A DNA stretch of 64,000 bases, taken from contig JABANP010000057.1 of assembly GCA_013115135.1 (NCBI GenBank), positions 1 through 64,000 of the forward strand. Reading direction: 5' to 3'. Origin of the DNA: Perkinsus olseni. Lineage: Eukaryota > Perkinsozoa > Perkinsida > Perkinsidae. The notes below the pieces were generated by a model, which ran no database searches, was not told the DNA's origin, and saw only the letters and a program-made list of their open reading frames with translations. Both the position numbers and the translations under genes were made by a program. This document shows, in pieces, positions 1 through 15,000 of this stretch; positions within the stretch are counted from its first letter, which is position 1, and each line of letters opens with the position of its first letter.

Positions 1-3000
1 GCAGCAGCCTTTCTGTTCTGGGGTACGTCCAGATGGCCAGCTCGTGCTCAATACGCTCTCTGTCAAGGTTTGGTAGTGCAGCCTCTGTGCACAGCATAGC
101 CCGCTTCGGTAGTGCCGTGTCCATGTTGGCCAGGATCCACCTTGGCAGTGCCCTCTCTCTGCGCAGCTTCGCCCGCATGGGCAGCAGCGTGTCCATCTTT
201 GGGCTCAGCTCTCTTCGCGCTGCCACTGCCGGCGTCACCGTCCTCGACTATACTACTCTCGGCAGTTCGATATCGACACGCTGCTTTGGAAGGATGGGGT
301 CGGCTATGTCCGTCCTCGGCCTTACTAGGGTCGCATCGACAGTATCGGTCCTGGATTTCGTTAGTATGGGCTCGGCTATCTCCCTGTCCAGATTCCAAAG
401 GCTAGGCAGCGCCTTGTCTGTCTTGGGCCGTGCACGCTTGAGCAGCTCAGTGTCTGTCCTGGACTATGTCCATATAGGTAGCTCTGCCTCTCTACGAGCC
501 TTCAGCAGAGTGGGCAGCTCAGTATCAGTATTGTGCCAAGCCCGTCTAGGTCATCAGCTCTCCGCGCTGGACGGCACCCATCTTGGCAGCAGTCTTTCCT
601 TGAGAGGGGTTGCCAGGTTGGGCAGCTACGTCTCTGTATACGATACTTCAAGGTTGGGCAGAGGCCTCTCAGTCCTCGACTTCCTCCACCTTGGCAGCAC
701 CACCTCCATGCGAGCCGTGCTTCGCATGGGCAGCTCCCTCTCCATGTTCGGTTCTAGTCGCTACGGCAGTACTCTGAGTATCCTCGACGCTGCGACCCTA
801 GGGAGTGGTTGCTCTCTCAGGAGCTTCCATCGTATGGGTAGCAGCTGCAGCCTATTCAGTCTAGCCCGTCTTGGCCATGAGGTCTCTGTACTCAACGCTG
901 TGGCCCTCGGCAGCAGCTTATCTCTGCGTGCCTTAACGCGCATGGGTAGCGGTGTATCTGTCTTCAGCCTGTGTAGATTCGGCTCGGCCCTGTCGGCTAT
1001 TGACGTGGCGACCTTGGGTAGCTCGGTATCCATCAGATGCATGTCCCGCATGGGTAGCTGCCTGTCGGTATTCGGTCTGGTGAGGTTCGGCAGCACCGCC
1101 TCTGTAGCGGACTTCGCCACCCTGGGCAGTGCGTGTTCGCTGAGGTCCTACCTGCGCATGGGCAGCCAATGCAGCGTCTTCTCTATGAGTAGGCTTGGTA
1201 GCAACTTGAGCATCTTAGATATGACCGAGCTTGGCAGTACTATGTCCCTTCGTTCCTTCTCTCGCTTCGGTAGTACCATCTCTGTCTACGGCCTAGGCCG
1301 ACTCGGCAGTAGCATATCGGTCTTTGACTACCAGTCAGTCGGCAGCTCGCTGTCCATAAGGTCGTACATTCGGCTGGGATCCTCGGCCTCCTTCTATGGC
1401 ATGTCTAGGCTTGGCAGTTCCCTCTCCGTACTGGACTTCGTCAACATGGGTAGCGCTTATTCTATCCGTAACTACATTCGCCTGGGCTCTACTATATCGG
1501 TATTCTCTATGCAGAGGCTGGGCAGTACGGTATCGACGCTGGACTTTATTAATATGGGTAGTACCTTCTCAACTAAGAGCTTCGTCAGGCTGGGCAGCAC
1601 CATCACAGCGCTGGCTGTGGCAAGGTTGGGCAGCAGTCTCTCAACCTTGGGGTACGCGAGTGTTGGCTCGGCTTTGTCGCTACGATCGGCCGTGCGACTG
1701 GGGAGCTCTCTCTCGGTGTTCGGCCTGTCTCGGCTTGCGAGTAGTGCTTCCATACTAGACTACACTGGTGTTGGCAGCACTCTGTCTCTCAGAGGTTTCT
1801 GTCGCCTAGGGAGTACACTGTCTTTATTCAACCTGGCGCGTATGGGTAGTGCGGCCTCAGTGCTAGCCTTTGCCAATCTTGGTAGTAGCATCTCTCTCCG
1901 CTCCTACCTCCGCGTTGGTAGCGTGGCTTCGGTCTACTCCGCCACGAAGCTAGGTGCTGCTCTGTCTGCTATGGAGTGCTCACTTTGTGGGAGCTCCCTT
2001 TCATTGAGACAGTTCGGTCGGCTAGGCAGCTCTGTATCCGCCTTCTCCGGCGCCAGGCTCGGTCTCTCTCTATCTGTGCTTGACTTCCTGCAACTGGGCA
2101 GCTCACTATCAGTGAGGAAGGGTGCTCGCCTAGGGTCAGCTGTGTCGGTTTATGGCCGTAGTCGGCTGGCTATGTCCGCATCGGTTCTGGACTACCTGCA
2201 TCTGGGGAGCACCTTGTCCCTTAGGGGCGTTAGTAGACTCGGCAGCTCAGTATCAGGATTATCTGTGGCTCGGCTGGGAGATGCCCTTACTGTGCTCGCG
2301 GCTAACACTCTAGGAAGTAGCCTCTCCTTGAGGAGCTTTGCTAGGGTGGGTAGCAAATTGACAGTCCTGGACTTCGCCAACTACGGCAGCAGCCTGAGCC
2401 TGCGTGCTGCTCTCAGAGCGGGCAGTGGTATATCAGTCTTCAGTACAGCAAGGTTCGGAGCTACCCTGTCCGTGCTAGATCGGCTCAGGCTAGGAAGCTG
2501 TATCTCCGTGAACTCTTTCGCTAGGCTGGGTAGCACCATATCGGTGTATGGGTGGGCCAAGCTAGGTGATACTCTCAGTGCTATTGGCAGCGTGGAGATA
2601 TCATCAGCCTTGTCGCTTCGCTCACTCATACGTATGGGTAGCGCCTGTTCTCTCTATCAAGGCTGTCGACTGGGCGCTGAAGCATCTGTCCTGGACTTCA
2701 TGGCTATGGGGTCGGCTCTCAGTGTCCGAGCCTTCAGTAGGCTGGGCAGTAGCACCTCCCTCTTTGGCCTTGCCCGATTCGGCAGTAGCCTCTCCGTATT
2801 GGACTACGCTACCTTCGGTAGCTCTTGCTCCATTGGTAGCTTCCTCAAGTTGGGAAGTAAGATATCAGTCTTCAGCCTAGCGAGGCTTGGCAGCTCTATG
2901 TCTGTGCTTGACTACGTTGGCTTGGGCAGCTCTTTCTCTCTTCGGTCCTATGGCCGTATCGGTAGCACTACGTCCCTCTTTGGCAGTAGTAGGTTGGGGT

Positions 3001-6000
3001 CTAGTGCATCGCTACTGGACTATGCCCAGTGTGGCAGTACCCTCTCCTTGCGTAGCATGCTCAGGCTTGGCAGCGTCTTCTCAGTCTACAACCTTGCCCG
3101 TATGGGCTCCGTGGTATCGGTCCTGGACTTCACTGGCCTCGGCTCGTCTGTCAGTGTGCGGTCGTATATTAGACTAGGAAGCACCCTGTCCGTCTTCGCC
3201 AAGATGGCTGCTGGGAGCACCGTGTCCATCCTAGACGTCTCGAGCCTCGGTAGTGCATTGTCCCTGAGGAGCTTCTATCGTCATGGCAGCACCGTCTCCT
3301 TGTACAGCATAGCCCGCCTTGGCAGTACTATAAGTATGTTCGATGCTGTCACCCTGGGGAGTGCTCTCTCACTCCGATCGGTTGCCAGGTTGGGCTCCGA
3401 GGCCTCGGTCTGCGGGAGGACTAGGTTCCAGCAGCAGATGTCCATACTAGACTGTCTGCAGCTTGGGAGTAGCCTTTCCGTCAGGTCAGTATTCCGTCTT
3501 GGGAGTCATCTCTCGGTGTTCGGTAATGCCCGACTCTCCGCCAAGATGTCGGTGCTAGACGGTATGACGATGTCGTCAGCTCTATCCCTTCGTGGCTTCA
3601 GCAGGCTTGGTAGTACACTATCAGTCTTCTCTACTATACAGGCTGGTGATAACCTTTCCGTCTTGGGCTGGCTTCGGATGGGCAGCACAACTTCGGTCAT
3701 TGACCAAGTATCCCTGGCTAGTTCTCTCTCACTGCGCAGCCTGGCTCGTCTGGGCAGCAAGGCATCGGTCTTGGATTACCTCAACCTTGGCAGTTCTCTG
3801 TCGCTCCGTGGGGTGAGTCGTCTTGGTAGTTCAGTCTCGGCATTCGGCGTCGCCCGGCTCGGCAGCTCACTATCAGTACTGGACAGCCTTACCCTAGGGA
3901 GCTCGCTCTCTCTTCAAGCCTTCATGAGGTTTGGCAGCTCCCTCTCATGCTACGGCCAAGCCAACTTTGGGGTTAAGGTCTCTTGCGCGGGAGTGCTGGA
4001 GTTCGGTTCGTGTATGAGCGTTCGCTCCTATACTAGGCTGGGCAGCTCATGCTCTGTCTTCAGTATATCGAGAGTGGGCAGCTCCTTATCGGTGCTGGAC
4101 TGGCTTACGCTAGGCAGCTCACTTTCCGTCCGCAACCTTGTGCGCCTCGGCAGTGACCTCTCCATCGTTGCCCGCCAACGCCTGAGCAGCAGCCTGTCTG
4201 TAATGGACTTGGTCGAGCTAGGCAGCGGCCTTTCCATTAGAGCTATCTCGAGGTTGGGAAGTAGCCTGTCAGCCCTGGGATGGGCCAGGTTTGGTGACTC
4301 TATCACTGTTCTGGGCAAGAGTCACTTCGGTAGCTCCCTGTCTCTACGGACCTTCGCTCGCCTCGGTAGCACCGCATCGGTGTTCAATAGAGTACACCTG
4401 GGTGACTACTTCTCGGTATTATCCACGGCCAGGCTGGGCAGTCACTTGTCAGTGCTAGACTATGCTACCATGGGTAGCTCACTGTCCATACGCTCCTTCA
4501 CATCCCTGGGTAGTGCTGCATCGGTCCTCGACTACCTCATGCTTGGCAGCACACTATCGGTGCGCAATAGCTGCAGGCTCGGCAGTGACCTCTCCGTCTT
4601 CTCCGTGTCCCGCATTGGCTCAGCTCTATCGGTGCTGGATTTCCTCAACCTGGGCAGCTCGGCATCCCTACGTTCTATCACGAGGCTGGGCTCGACATTC
4701 TCCGTTCAGGGATGGACCAGGCTAGGCTTGACTGTCTCTGCCCTCGACCATGTCTCCTTGGCCAGTTCGATGTCCTTGCGGTCTATGATGAGGCTTGGCA
4801 GTGAGCTATCCCTCATGGGCATGGCTAGGTTCGGCAGTACCATGTCATCGCTGGACAGTGTTGCGATGGGGTCTGCCCTGTCCTTGAGATCAGCTGCTAG
4901 GTTTGGTTCTTCCACTAGCGTCTTCTCCGTGGCCCGTCTGGGATCTACTATGTCCGTATTAGACACGGTGGCCTTGGGTAGCTCTCTATCCCTCAGAGGC
5001 TTCGCTCGGTTCGGCAGCAACTTATCGGTACACGCGGCACTCCGTTTCGGCTCATCAATGTCGCTGATGGATTGCTCCACCCTGGGAAGCAGCTTGTCCA
5101 TTCGGGCCAGCTCTCGCCTGGGTAGCGGACTGTCCCTGCTGTCGCTTGCCAAGGTTGGCAGTACACTCTCTGTGCTCGACTTTGTCACCCTCGGCAGTAG
5201 CCTGTCGTTGCGAGCCTTCACGAGAGTTGGTAGCACCCTATCTGCCTTTGCACGGACTGCTGTTGGCCATGCTCTGACGGTGCTTAGCGAGTGCCATCTC
5301 GGCAGCACTATGTCTCTACGCTCATTCTCCCGCCTGGGCAGCACTCTATCGGCCTTACGTAGCGTGCGCTTTGGTGACTCTCTGTCCCTCCTTGACTTCG
5401 GCCATTGTGGAAGCGCTATTTCCATTCGGAATCTAGTACGGCTTGGCAGTACCCTCTCCACACTATCCCAGGTCAGGATTGGGGCGTCCATCTCAACCCT
5501 ATCCTTCGCTAGTATGGGCTCAGCAATGTCCCTAAGGTCTATGGTCAGGGCAGGCAGCAGCCTCTCGCTGTACAGCCTCATCAGGTTCGGTAGCGCTACC
5601 TCTATCCTTGACTACGCCACCTTCGCCAGCACAGTATCCCTCCGGTCTTTCGCCCGCCTAGGATCGACATTATCGTCCTTCGCCATGGCTCGTCTGGGAA
5701 GTGGTGTATCCGTTATGGAGTGGTCTACTCTAGGTAGCTCCATCTCTCTGAGGTCCTATGCTAGAGCAGGCAGTAGAGTCTCTGTCATCGGTCTGGCACG
5801 CTTCGCCTCCCACGTAACGGTTTTGGACTTCCTGCAGCTCGGCAGCTCACTTTCTCTTCGTGACTTCGTACGGCTGGGGAGCTCTTGCTCCTTGTTGGGT
5901 CTGTCAAGACTGGGGTCCTCGGCTTCTATCCTCGACTACGTCACCATGGGTAGCGCACTATCTCTGCGCAGTTACATCCGCTTCGGCAGTAACCTCTCTG

Positions 6001-9000
6001 TGGCGTCTTTGGCCCGACTTGGCAAGTCCCTCACTACCCTAGACTGCAACACCTTGGGCAGTGCTCTCTCTCTACGAGGCTTCTCCCGATTTGGCAGTGG
6101 CGTATCGGTGTTCTCCTCTCTAAGGTTCGGCAGCTCATTGTCCTTGCTAGACTTCGGTACCTTCGCCAGCTCGTTGTCAGTGAGGTCGATGACGCGGCTA
6201 GGGAGTGGTATCTCGGCCTATGGCATCGCCCGCTATGGACAGAGCATCTCGGTCCTGGACTTCATCGCTGTTGGATCATCGCTATCAGTCCGGGCGACTG
6301 CTAGGCTGGGCAGCTCTCTTTCTGCCATGGCCACTACGCGCTTGGGATCTACTATGTCAGCCTTGGATGCCATTGGTTTGGGTAGCTCCCTCTCGCTCCG
6401 CTCGTTTGTGAGGTTGGGCAGCAACCTGTCGGTCTGCGGGTATCAGAGGCTACATGGAGAGCTCTCGATCCTGGACGCGGTCAAGTTTGGCAGTAGCCTC
6501 TCGTTAAGGTCGTTCGTTCGGCAAGGCTCTTCGGTGAGTGTATTCTCCCATACTAGGGCTGGCGCGAGCCTCTCGGCCCTTGACTTTGCGATCTTCGGTA
6601 GCTCCCTCTCACTGAGGTCTTTCTCGAGGCTAGGCAGTGCCATGAGCTGCTTTGGGATGGCTCGACTCGGCAGCACTCTAAGCGGCCTTGACCATGTCCA
6701 CTTGGGCAGCATGATCAGTGTTCGCTCCACCGCTCGTCTTGGGAGTACCCTCTCCCTTTACAGCGTGTCACGCCTCGGCAGCGGCCTCTCAGTCCTTGGC
6801 TGGAGTACCCTTGGCAGCAGCCTCTCTCTGCGCGGTATGATGCGCTTCGGCAGTGGCCTCTCTGTCTACAGTACGACCAGGTTTGGCTCCGTCATCTCCG
6901 TCTTAGATGCCGTGTCTTTGGGAAGTACTCTCTCAGTGAGAGCCTTCGCCAGGGCTGGCAGTACCGTGTCGGTGATTGCCTCAATGACCATGGGCAGCAT
7001 TGCCTCGGTCCTTGATGCCACTTCCCTTGGAAGCTCCCTCTCTCTGAGGTCCTTCTGTCGGTTTGGCTCAGCCATCTCCATGCTCTCCAAGACTAGGATG
7101 GGCGAGAGCCTCTCAGTGTTGGACTACACCCACCTTGGCAGCTCGGTGTCGATCCGTTCAGCCTTGAGGTTGGGCAGTGTAGCATCTATCCTGTCCAGTA
7201 TGAAAATGTCCAACACTCTGTCGGTCATGGACTTCACGGCCCTTGCTAGTTCCCTCAGTCTGCGATCGACCATCCGCCTCGGCAGCAGCCTGTCCCTCTT
7301 CGGTGTATCGCGGCTGGGGAGCAGCGCATCCGTGCTCGACATGGTAAACTTCGGCAGTGCAGTGTCATTGAGGGAATTTGTGAGGTTCGGATCGTCCCTC
7401 TCGACGGTTCTGGGCACGAGGCTGGGAAAGGATCTGTCCACCCTTGACTGCACGTTGCTTGGCAGCTCCCTATCCCTTCGGGGCCTCATGCGCTTCGGGA
7501 GCTCAGTGAGCGTGTTGACTCAGACCAAGCTAGCTTCATCATTGACAGTGATGGACTTCGCTGTCTGTGCAACTTCATTATCAGTACGGTCGGTTTTACG
7601 TCTCGGCAGCAGCGTCTCCACCCTATGTGCCACCAGACTGGGCGATTCACTTACAGCACTGTCTTGGGCCAACCTAGCCAGCTCGCTCTCCTTGCGGGCA
7701 GCTTGCCGTCTTGGATCAACTCTCTCCTTACACTCTATAGCTCGCTACGGCTCTTCGGCGTCTCTGTTGGATCAGAGTGTCCTTGGCAGCTCCTTGTCGC
7801 TCCGCAGCTTCGCCAGACTGGGCAGCTCGGTCTCGGCTGTGAGTACCGCAAGCTGTGGTGCCAGCCTGTCGGTCATCGAAGCAGCCACTGTGGGTAGCTC
7901 GCTGTCCCTTCGAAGCTTCTCTCGGGTTGGCAGCGGCTTGAGCATTCTCGGCTTGGCTAGGATTGGCAGCTCGGCCAGCGTCCTCGACTGGTGCAAAGTC
8001 GGTGACTCCGTCAGTGTGCTGAACTACGCTCACTTTGGCAGCTCCTTGTCATTGAGGAGCTTTGCTCGACTGGGAAAGTTTGCAACAGTGTTGGACTTCG
8101 TCAGGCTGGGCTCGTCACTGTCAGTGCGAGCCTTCGCCCGTATCGGCAGCAGTATGTCAGCTCTAGAGAAAGTCCGATTCGGTCGGGACTTGTCCGTGCT
8201 CGACATGACCAACTTCGGCAGCACTATATCGCTCCGTAGCTTCATACGGTATGGCAGCGGTATCTCGGTTCTTGCCGGGTCCAGGCTAGGCTCGACGCTG
8301 ACTGTGCTAGACTGCACCACGCTGAGCAGTGCCCTCTCCCTCCGCTCATTCATGCGGTTTGGCTCTACAATGTCGGTGGTCTCTAGTACGAGGCTCTCTG
8401 ATACTCTGTCGGTGATATCGACCATCAACATGGGCAGCTCAATATCTCTGCGCTCGCTATCTCGCTTCGGTAGCTCCCTGACTCTGCTCGCCACGGCCCG
8501 CTTCGGTTCCAGCTTGTCGCTGTTGGATATGGTCGATCTGGGCAGTTCAATCTCGCTTCGGAGCTACGCTAGATTCGGCAGCACGGCAACGGTTGCGAGC
8601 CTTGCTCGGTTGGGCGCTACACTCACCGTCCTTGATGCTTGTACCCTCGGCAGCTCTCTGTCCCTGAGAGCTATGTGCAAGCTCGGCAGTGCCTTGTCAG
8701 TTCGAGAGCCAGTCAGAGCCGCATCGACTCTTTCTGCCCTGGGCTGGGCAAGGCTCGGTAGCTCTGCATCTGTTCTGGAACAAGTCGAGTTCGGGAGTAC
8801 CCTCTCCCTCCGCAGCTTCGCTCGGCTAGGCAGTGAGCTCAGTTTGGTTGACCTCGCTTACTTGGCAAGTAGCGTGTCGATGCGTTCCATGGCCAGACTG
8901 GGGAGCAGCCTCTCGGCACTCCAGATAGCGCGGCTTGGTCAATCCTTGTCGGTCTTCGACGTCGCCAGCCTCGGCAGCTCTCTGTCTCTGAGGGCGGCTG

Positions 9001-12000
9001 TCAGGTGTGGCAGTGGCCTGTCTGTAATCGATAGCCTAAGAGCCGGTTCAACTCTGTCAGTCCTAGACACGACACGTCTTGGTAGTGCCCTCTCCGTGTT
9101 GGGCTCTACCACCCTCGGCAGCAGTCTGTCTCTGCGTAGCTTCGCCAGACTTGGTAGTCGAGCCACTGTGATTGACTTTACGCACTTCGGGAGCTCCTTA
9201 TCACTCCGATCAGCCGCCCGATTCGGCAGCGGCGTGAGCGTGCTGACGAGGGCCATTCTTGGCAGCTCACTCTCGGTCGTCGACTACACCATCCTAAGCA
9301 GCGCTCTCTCGGTACGACAGTTACTACGTATTGGTAGCAGCCTATCCCTCATCCACACGACTAGGCTGGGAGAGACCCTATCGGTACTTGACTGCGCTAC
9401 TCTAGGCTCCAGCCTGTCCTTGAGGGATATGCTCCGTGTGGGTAGTGGTTTGAGTATCCTCACTTCTGCAAGGGTCGGCAGCACGCTGTCTGTGATGGAT
9501 ATCGCAACACTATCATCTAGCCTGTCGTTGAGGGACTTCCTCAGAGTTGGCAGCTCCTTGTCTATCGTCTCGAAGGCTCGGCTATCGAGCACCCTCTCTG
9601 TCATTGACTCGGCCTTCTTTGGTTCCACGGTTTCCCTTCGCTCCCTCTTGCGGGCTGGTTCAGCGGTGAGCGCTATACAGTCAGCGAGGCTCGGGTCGGA
9701 CCTTTCTACGCTGGACGTGGTCAACTTTGGTAGCTCGCTGTCACTGAGGAGCTTCGTCAGGCTCGGTAGCGTCGTGTCTGTCGTCTCATATGCTAGAGCC
9801 GGCACGACACTCAGCGTAGTAGACTCTGTCAGTCTCGGCAGTACCCTCTCCCTTCGGAGCATGGCCAGGTTTGGCAGTGCCGTCTCCCTCCTCAAGTCAG
9901 CTAGCTTGGGTCTGAGCCTATCCGTGATTGACCACACCTTGGTTAGCAGCTCGACTTCGCTCCGCTCCTTCGCACGGCTGGGAAGTTCTCTCTCCTCGTT
10001 CGCCTCTTGCCGTATTGGTAGCGCCCTATCAGCCCTGGGTGCAGCTACTCTTGGCAGCTCACTCTCCGTACGCTCACTGGCTCGCTTCGGCAGCAGCATA
10101 TCCGTGCAGAGCCGTCCGACCATTGGGGACGCATTCTCGGCCCTTGGGGTTGCTGAGTTTGGCAGCCATGCCTCAGTTCTAGGCTGCGTGGCGCTCGGAA
10201 GCTCCCTCTCACTGCGCTCCTTTGCAAGGCTTGGAAGCAAGCTCTCGGCACTTGATATGGCCGACCTGGGCAGCTCCCTGTCGGTCCGTTCATTCGGCCG
10301 CCTTGGCAGCGGTTGCTCGGTAGTTGGTAACCTGCGGCTCGGCAGCGGTCTTTCCGTCGTTGACATGGCCAATTTCGGGTCAGGCTTGTCCCTGCGAACC
10401 TTCTTCCGGCTAGGCAGTGGTCTCTCGGTAGTCGGGGCCTCTCGTCTAGGGTCATCGTTCTCGTGTTTGGACTGGGCCCGACTCGGCAGCTTCACTTCGG
10501 TACTAGAAGAAGTCAGCCTTGGCAGTTCCCTGTCCCTGCGATCCTTCAGTCGTCTAGGCTCGACGGCGAGCATCCTAGACTTCGTCAACCTTGGGTCTTC
10601 GCTCTCTATACGGTCGGTCACTAGGCTGGGCAGCCTTATATCGGCGCTCAGTACGGCACGGCTGGGCAGTACCCTCACGGTATTGGACCAGTGCTCGCTC
10701 GGGAGTAGCCTTTCCCTCAGAGCTGCAGCTAGGCTCGGCAGTACTCTTTCCGTACTGGGCTCGGGCAGGTGCGGTCAAGCCATCACCGTCCTGGATGCCG
10801 TCACTCTTGGCAGCTCCCTGTCACTCCGCTCGTTCCTCCGGCATGGCAGTAAATTATCTGTCCTAGATTACACCATTCTGGGCAGCAGCTTGTCGGTGCG
10901 GCGTATGGCTCGCTTTGCAGCCAAGATTTCGGTCTGTGGCGGTGTTTCCTTCGGCAGTTCACTATCACTGCGATCATTCATTAGACTCGGCAGCCACATG
11001 AGCGTGTTAGGTGACTCAAGCCTCGGTAAGGCACTCTCGGTCATTGAACAGGCCGAGTTCGGCAGCAGCCTGTCACTGCGAAGCTTTGCTCGGTTGTCTA
11101 GCAAGGTGTCCATTCTGGACTACCTACATCTGGGCAGCTCCCTCTCCCTTCGAGCTTCCACTAGGCTCGGTAGCGGGATCTCTGTCATCTCCGTAGCTCG
11201 ACTTGGTAGCACGGCGTCCATTCTAGACTGGACTAGGTTGGGAAGCACGGCATCAGTGTTGGATTCTGTGGCGTTCGGCAGCTCTCTCAGTCTGAGGTCC
11301 TTTGGTCGCCTCGGCAGCAAAGTCAGCGTCCTGGACTTCGCCACTCTGGGCAGTAGCCTGTCTCTGCGCGCTCTGCTGAGGGCTGGAAGCTCGATCACTG
11401 CAGCTCAGTGTGCGCGTATTGGTGCGACCATCTCCGTGTTGGAGGAGTGCACACTAGGCAGTGCCCTCTCCCTTCGATCGTTCATGCGCATCGGCAGTAC
11501 GCTGACAGTGGTTGACTCCACTGTCCTCGGGAGCACTCTCTCTGCGTTGGACCAAACACGTCTGGGCAGCTCCTTGAGCGTCCTTGACAACTGCTGGTTC
11601 GGCAGCTCTCTATCGCTGAGATCGTTCGCTCGGCTGGGCAGCTCACTTACACTACTCGACCATGTGGTACTCGGCAGCTCGCTGTCACTTCGCGATGTTG
11701 CTCGCTTCGGCAGCTCAGTGTCTGTCATATCCCAAACACGCTTGGGCGCGGACTTGTCTGTCCTTGATAGCACCGCCTTTGGCAGCAGCCTGTCACTACG
11801 ATCATTCGCCCGACTGGGGAGCTCAGCTACTGTCCTCGACTACGCTACACTGGGAAGCTCCCTCTCAGTGAGATCCATGCTTAGGCTAGGCAGTGACCTG
11901 TCCATAGCCAGCCATACACGCATCGGTGAGTCTCTCACGGCCCTCCATCATGCGACTCTCGGCAGCTCCCTCTCTCTACGGAGCTTTGCTCGGCTTGGTA

Positions 12001-15000
12001 GTAAGCTGACTGTGCTGGACTATGCTACTTTCGGGTCTTCCTTATCCCTGAGGGGGGCCTCCAGGATCGGTAGCTACATGTCTGTCTTCGACGTCGCCAA
12101 TCTTGGCAAGAGCCTGTCTACCCTCGATGCCGTTAATCTAGGCAGCTCGTTATCTGTGAGAGGGTTCATGAGGTTTGGTAGCACCATCTCTGTGCTCGAG
12201 GAGTCTAGACTGGGCAGCAGCATGTCGGTGCTGGACTGGGCCGGCCTCGGCAGCTCGCTCTCCCTGCGATCATTCCTGCGCTTGGGTAGCTCCCTGTCGT
12301 CGCAAGCTACAGTTCTGCTCGGCTCTGCCGCTTCAGTACTGGACGCTTTGACTCTTGGTAGCTCACTCTCTGTGAGATCCCTGGCCAGGTTTGGCAGTGT
12401 CCTCTCTACCATCTCGGCCACCCAATGCGGTTCTTCCCTGAGTATCCTGGATGCCACAACCCTCGGAAGCTCGCTATCCGTCCGCTCATTCGCGAGATTC
12501 GGATCGAGTCTCACAGCCCTGGATCTAGCATCTCTGGGCAGTTCCCTATCAGTCGCTAGCTTCATGCGCCTGGGCAGTACCCTCACAGTCCTCTCTACCA
12601 CTCGTCTGGGCGAATCCCTGTCGCTGCTGGACTGCATCAACCTGGGTAGCACCATGTCCTTGCGAGGCTTCATGAGGTTCGGTTCGGTCCTATCGGTAGC
12701 GGAAGCCTCGACATTTGGTAGTCATGCAACGGTCATAGACTTTGTTAATCTCGGCAGTAGCCTGTCCTTGAGGAGCTACGCCCGGTTCGGCAGCACAGTG
12801 TCTATCATCGACTACCTCGCTTTGGGTAGCTCCCTCTCTGTTCGAGGGCACACCCGCCTGGCCAGCACCCTCTCGGTCGCTGCTGCGACTCGCTTGGGCG
12901 ATTCACTCTCAGCAGTGTCCCAGCTACATCTAGGCAGCTCGCTGTCTCTCCGAAGCTATGCTAGGCTTGGCAGTAAGGTCTCCACACTGGACTTCGCCCT
13001 GGTTGGAAGCTCCCTCTCTGTCCGCTCCCTGGCAAGATTGGGCAGCGTCGCCAGTGTCGCTTCCATAGCCCGCTTGGGCCAGAGTCTGTCGACTTTGGAT
13101 TCTCTCACTTTGGGCTCATCCTTATCGCTTAGATCATTCGCAAGGTTTGGATCCAAGCTGAGCGTCCTAGATTGTACCCACCTGGGCTCATCGCTCTCCA
13201 TCCGTGCAGCTTCGCGGCTAGGCAGCTCTGCTTCTGTGTATGCTGCCCTCAACATAGGGCAATCGCTGTCGGTCATCAGCCTAGCTCACTGCGGCAGCTC
13301 TCTATCTCTACGGTCGTTCCTTCGAGTTGGAAGCAGCTGCTCTACCGTGAGCTCGGCACGCCTTGGCGAGAGGCTTTCTGTACTGGACTTGACCAACCTA
13401 GCTAGTTCGTTGTCCCTGAGGCAGTTCATTCGACTAGGTAGCTCCGCGTCTGTCTACGGTGTCGGCAGAATGGGTTCGACCCTCTCGGTTTTGGACTACG
13501 TTACCCTGGGCAGCACCCTCTCCCTGCAGTCCCTGGCAAGAATGGGCAGCACCATCTCAGCGTACGGCTTCACGCGTCTGGGGTCCACCCTAACTGTCCT
13601 CGACTACGCCATGCTCGGCAGCTCTCTGTCAGTCCGTAGCCTTGCACGCTTCGGTAGCACCGTCTCGGTAGTCGGCAGGACGAAGCTGGCTCAGGCTACC
13701 TCACTGCTCGACTGTATAAGTCTCGGTAGCAGCTTGTCCCTCAGGGCAGTCTTGCGGATGGGCTCCTCAGTCTCCGCGGCTTCCGTCTCTAGACTCGGAG
13801 CCTCCGTAAGTGTGACCTCGTTCGTCCACCTCGGCAGCAGCCTGTCGTTGAGGACTGTTGCTCGGTTCGGTAGTTCCGTATCCGTGCTGGCGACTGGTAG
13901 ACTGTCCAGTACTCTGTCGGTCCTGGACTGTGCTGTGCTTGCTAGCAGCCTGTCTCTGCGTAACATGTGCCGCGTCGGCAGTGCCATGTCCGTGCTAGGG
14001 GGTGGCCGAATAGGTAAGCACTTGTCCGTAGTGGAGGCTGCCATGTTCGGCAGTGCACTGTCACTTCGATCTTTCGCTAGGCTGGGCAGCGAGCTTTCGA
14101 CCTTCGCTACCTGCAAGGTCGGGTCCGCCGTCTCAGTCCTGAGCGAGCAGTCCCTAGGGAGCTCCCTATCATTGAGATCATTCGCCAGGCTCGGCAGCAA
14201 GCTCAGCGTGCTGGACCAGGCTCTCCTCGGTAGCTCCGTTTCATTGAGGTCCTGTGCTAGACTGGGTAGCACGGTGTCCATCTATGCTGACCAAAGACTT
14301 GGGCAATCGCTCTCGGTACTAGCGGCGTCGCACCTCGGTAGCTCGCTTTCTCTTCGAGGTTTCGCTAGGCTAGGCAGTGCACTGTCGGTCACTGATTCCC
14401 TCAGAGTCGGTAGTGCAGCATCAATCCTCTCTTGGGCTCGCACGTCGGGATCTCTGTCCGTCCTAGATGCCACGTCCTTCGGCAGCACCCTGTCGCTACG
14501 GGGCTACGGCAGGCTGGGCTCTAGTGCCTCCACCCTCGATTATGTCACTCTTGGCAGCTCCCTCTCTGTTCGGGCTATGTTCAGGGTTGGCAGCTCTGCT
14601 TCCGTTTACGGTCAAGCGGCGTTGGGCTCTAGGCTCTCGGTCCTCGATGCTGTCGGCATCGGCAGCTCACTGTCCCTGCGATCCCTAGCTAGGTTCGGTA
14701 GCAGTAGCTCTGTTTTCTCTACTACTCGTCTGGGAGAGTCGCTCACTGTCCTCGATACGATAACCCTCGGCAGCTCCCTGTCTCTGAGGGCTGTCAGCAG
14801 GTTAGGTAGCTCTATGTCGGTGTATAGTGATGGGCTTATTGGAGCTCAGCTTACTGTCCTCGCCCAGGCTACCCTAGGCAGCTCACTCTCTCTGAGGTCA
14901 TTCTCGAGGTTGGGTAGTAGCGTGTCGGCTCTGGACTACACTACGCTAGGCAGCAACCTCTCTTTGCGATCCATGGCTAGATTCGGATCCGCGGTCTCAG

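Noticed and set aside
9284..10678. 464-codon - strand open frame and dozens of similar antisense frames across 1-38 kb (many with E-L-P-R/D-R-E-L-P patterns)
   Set aside because: They are mirror images of the sense repeat: fixed sense codons avoid stops on the complement. Their residue patterns are just the reversed repeat, with no independent start or family signal.
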